Positions 60,873 through 64,000 of a stretch of DNA of 64,000 nucleotides are shown piece after piece; the first letter of the stretch is position 1, and each line of letters begins with the position of its first letter. Origin of the DNA: Gibbula magus (lineage: Eukaryota; Mollusca; Gastropoda; Trochida; Trochidae); contig OW388289.1 of NCBI GenBank assembly GCA_936450465.1, positions 71,484,420-71,548,419 of the forward strand. The letters run 5' to 3'. Under the pieces are notes generated by a model. That model searched no databases. It saw nothing but the letters and a program-made list of their open reading frames with translations, and had not been told where the DNA came from. The position numbers were made by a program, and so were the translations under genes.

Positions 60873-63408
60873 CTGAAATATGAGATTGTTTATTGCCATT
60901 TGATGTGCATGAAAAAATGAGTTCGGCACGTCATAAACCCTGTGATCTATTTCACGATATCAATTGCACATAAAGATGTCAGTTACAATATAAAGATAAA
61001 AGACAGGCTGTCATGTGTCGTTTGATAAGTAGAAATCCTGTAATAAACATGATTACAAGGATCAAAGTATATTTAAAGGCACACTTGGACACTCAGACGT
61101 TTTGTGAAGAAGTACGTGAATGTTGTTGGGGTTTTGTCAGACAAAATATAATTGGAGATAATGAGCTCTGTTTGGGTTGTTCAATTATTCCATTCCATTA
61201 TTCCAACGATGAACAACTACTCAGATGAAATCAATAACTTTATGAACGTTGAATTTTCTCATATTTCTGCAACTATCATTTTTTCTGAATGTTAAATAAC
61301 ATGTTCCCTTACAGAGAACAGGCGTTCCAATAACTTCATCATTTAAATTACAATTTTCAATGTTTGAGTTTATTGGAGAGAAAAAAACAATTGGGGAATT
61401 AAGTTATTACACTGTGGGTACTCGGGGCCCAGATTTTGGACACGCATTTCTTCATATAAAACAAGAGAATAAATAATTCACATGAATTATAAATTAGGTC
61501 CAAATGAAAATAATTTTAGAAATATTTCCACAGTTCAACTGATCCACCAACAGTCCAATCAATTTGTAAACAATCAGTCAAAAATAAATATTTCCCCCGG
61601 TGAATGGACACAACAACAATTTGATATGTGTTATATACGTATAAATTTATACAATTTTTTTTCATTTCGTTTGAAGATGCCGTGTTCTTGAATGAATATT
61701 CATGAAATCGACAAGGGGTGCACTAACAGCAATAACATTAATTTCAATAGTTTATTGCCACTCAGGCATCGAAAAGCACAATCAGTTTATGCGATTACAT
61801 AGAAAATTAAGCACTTTGTAGGTTATGCGTTTGCATTGAAGACCTAGGTCAATACAAGTTACTTGTTCGCATGTAGTTTTATCATTAAATGCATGAACGT
61901 GTTGGCAATGTGCAAGATAACCGGAGTTTAGCTCCTGCATGTAGGCCGCGTGATTGCCAAGGTCACAATAATGACTTCAATTCAGGTTTTATCTGGCGTG
62001 CAAACCGAAATTCCTTTAACCCTATGCCAGTCAAGAAACCTGTACACGAAAACCAGTATTAAACATAAAACGAAACCCAAATTAGGAAGATATAAGATTG
62101 TTAAATGTAAACCTGTGAGACATGTATATTAACGTGGATTTAACTCAGCTCGACATATTCAAATTTTCAAATTTGAGGGCCAAGGGTTAATGAAATGTAA
62201 ACACTGATCTATCTCCACTGTATTCACATGCATGGGGTGCTTGCAGTCTGAAGAGCGGGTATGCAGGTCGCCTTATTTAAACACGACCCTTGAGCCGAGA
62301 CGACAGTGTTTAAAAAAAGGCTTGACATAATTCTACTACTTAAATTCCAAAGTTAAACCCCTCCATAGAGTAGAAATAATTGATTGTAAATACCACGGCG
62401 TATAAGATATCTTACCAACCTTGGTTACACGCCCTGTATTTTTAATCTCTGTGTACAACGTGAACATGCCGAGATATCGTAGTTGAGGTAATCCGGGCTG
62501 GGTCGTCAGTGCTCTTTCTTCCGCGTTGGGTATCTATGATGTATAATGTATATATAGAGATATATTATTACACGAGCAAGTACATCATACGACTTAACTT
62601 AAAAAACTGTGAATTTGGGCAGTTCCGGAACTATATATATAGTAACTGTTGCTTTAAAGTAAAGTGTCAAATATTCTTTGCGATAATTTCTTTACAATTC
62701 ATTCCATTCTATTTGAATCATATACAATCAATTGTTTTACGACGCGTCACAGATGACGATCCCACAAACTCGTACACAAACAACGGTTTGAAGGCAATAG
62801 ATATATGTGTGCACTGCACATGTGCACCTGTGATATAGATGCTACTGATGATATATTTCACTGTAAGAATAATGAAAAACATTTCAGATGATTCTCTGAA
62901 TAAGACGAAGCTGGCATGTAGGTTTCAATGATATCCTACACTCAATGTACAGTCAGTGTCCATTGGCTACTTTAATTGTACTTCTGTCAACTGGATCTCA
63001 AGTACTAAATAAATCCTGTCTGACCGTATACATGTCTTACCTAGACAAGCAAACATGATTTTGAAATACGTGGGTAGTTCTCTGATGACCTTCTTTTCAA
63101 TAAGTCGACAAGGAAGTGCAGAATAACTTATCTGTGTCTTACCTCTAGTCGACGTGTACTTATATCAGTTAAAGTTGTATATATGCGTCGTGTTAAGGAC
63201 ACATCTGATTCAAGTGTCGCGTCATGAAGATACAAGAGTGGCATTATTTGCTTTGGGGTTCAGGAAATTACAGAGGGAATATAATTCCTCTTTGGAATCA
63301 TACAGAAACAATAGTGAAAATAAGTTATTCCATGGACCTTGAAGATAAACCTGAGAGAAAATGACAGACTGAAACAAAAAAGTTCAATTTTGTTGAAAAA
63401 GTTCCATT
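60873..63408. other. No gene recognised
   Basis: AT-rich sequence with frames up to 109 codons (62509-62838), none recognisable. No repeats defined. Confidence 0.5.
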
Positions 63409-63425
63409 ATGAATGGAACATAATG

Positions 63426-63507
<82 letters not shown>

Positions 63508-63526
63508 CATTATGTTCCATTCATTC
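63401..63526. repeat. (TA)n microsatellite at the centre of a palindrome
   Basis: TA dinucleotides run from about 63429 to 63505. They are flanked by ATGAATGGAACATAATGTAA (63409-63428) and its reverse complement (63505-63524). The left arm is preceded by GTTCCATT, so GTTCCATTATGAATGGAAC (63401-63419) is a second, smaller palindrome. The whole could extrude a stem of about 57 bp. Confidence 0.95.
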
Positions 63527-64000
63527 ATTGCAAACATACAGAATCTTACATAGACCATTTTGTGATCTATAACAATTGCTACGATCAACATATGTTACAT
63601 ACATGTCTAGTATGACCTATTCGAACAATGCAGTTTTATGCTCAACTTAAGACACTGTGAAGTAAACAATATTTATCTGTAATCTATAAATGACAAGTAA
63701 TAATAGATTATCCCATCTACACTAAATGTCAATGACACTGCTCATTGTATCAATGTATCACTTGAACTCTAACCTTACAATCACACGTGTGTATCCATTA
63801 AGTAAATAAAGCTGCGGTGCGATATGGTTTGCGGATCGGCCCTAAATGAAATATACATTTGACAGATTAACTGACAGGTTTGCATCTGAAGGGAGTGTAT
63901 ATTTCAAGATATAGCAGTGGCAGCTCGTGCAGCACGGAAAACACGAGGAGAGATTCGCTGTGCATAAGAAGCGCACAGACGGTTAAACTCGGGCGTGACC
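63527..64000. other. No gene recognised
   Basis: Unique AT-rich sequence, slightly more GC-rich over the last 100 bases. No coding or RNA feature is visible before the window ends. Confidence 0.5.

Overview
This window looks like AT-rich, gene-poor nuclear DNA from an animal, most likely a marine invertebrate and plausibly a mollusc. The evidence is the absence of dense open reading frames, the many mini- and microsatellites, tRNA-derived SINE-like repeats carrying internal Pol III A and B boxes, and short non-autonomous inverted-repeat transposons. The mollusc suggestion rests only on recalled resemblance of some repeats (a GGTTTAACGCCG-type SINE body near 57.38 kb and a CCCCCGCCG-ended element near 23.05 kb). 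It cannot be settled without a database search. Nothing looks bacterial, archaeal or phage-like.

I could not recognise any protein-coding gene, rRNA or functional tRNA. Open frames outside the tandem repeats are about 60-150 codons or less and unlike any family I know; the longest frames (to 419 codons) are by-products of a 30-bp tandem repeat. The sequence is best read as an intergenic desert or a very long intron. Small exons cannot be excluded by eye.

Layout. 0-10 kb: mostly unique AT-rich DNA with an A/C-rich stretch (3.4-3.7 kb), a TTAA-flanked MITE (4.43-4.79 kb), a perfect 32-bp-arm palindrome with 9-bp target duplications (5.54-5.65 kb) and SINE-like remnants (5.7 and 8.86 kb). 10-15 kb: a 30-bp minisatellite of about 39 units, a 25/27-bp minisatellite of about 48 units and its decayed relative, with a unique island carrying two perfect CRE sites between the last two. 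17-21.7 kb: a CT microsatellite, a hairpin element, a diverged satellite of about 150-190 bp, and a 32-bp minisatellite in decayed surroundings. 23.05-23.67 kb: a GC-ended element whose internal repeats carry palindromic nuclear-receptor-like motifs. 28.27-28.89 kb: a pyrimidine-rich minisatellite with a 184-bp higher-order period. 30.9-31.05 kb: a CpG-richer, promoter-like patch. 37.3 kb: a second, longer copy of the 4.4-kb MITE. 41.73-42.75 kb: a one-kilobase element with perfect 21-bp inverted repeats between TA dinucleotides, loaded with a GGGGCASGTTCG-type motif. 46-48 kb: low-complexity and retroelement-tail-like DNA. 48.9-50.5 and 53.9-54.2 kb: complex sequence with clustered transcription-factor-like sites, candidate regulatory DNA. 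54.75 kb: a third MITE copy. 56.3-57.0 kb: two short tandem arrays. 57.4 and 60.7 kb: two copies of one SINE-like family. 63.4-63.5 kb: an AT microsatellite at the centre of a palindrome.

There are no genes to connect. The main content is a set of non-autonomous mobile elements in different states of decay, tandem arrays with visible higher-order structure, and a few candidate regulatory clusters. All coordinates and similarities were judged by eye; copy numbers are approximate.
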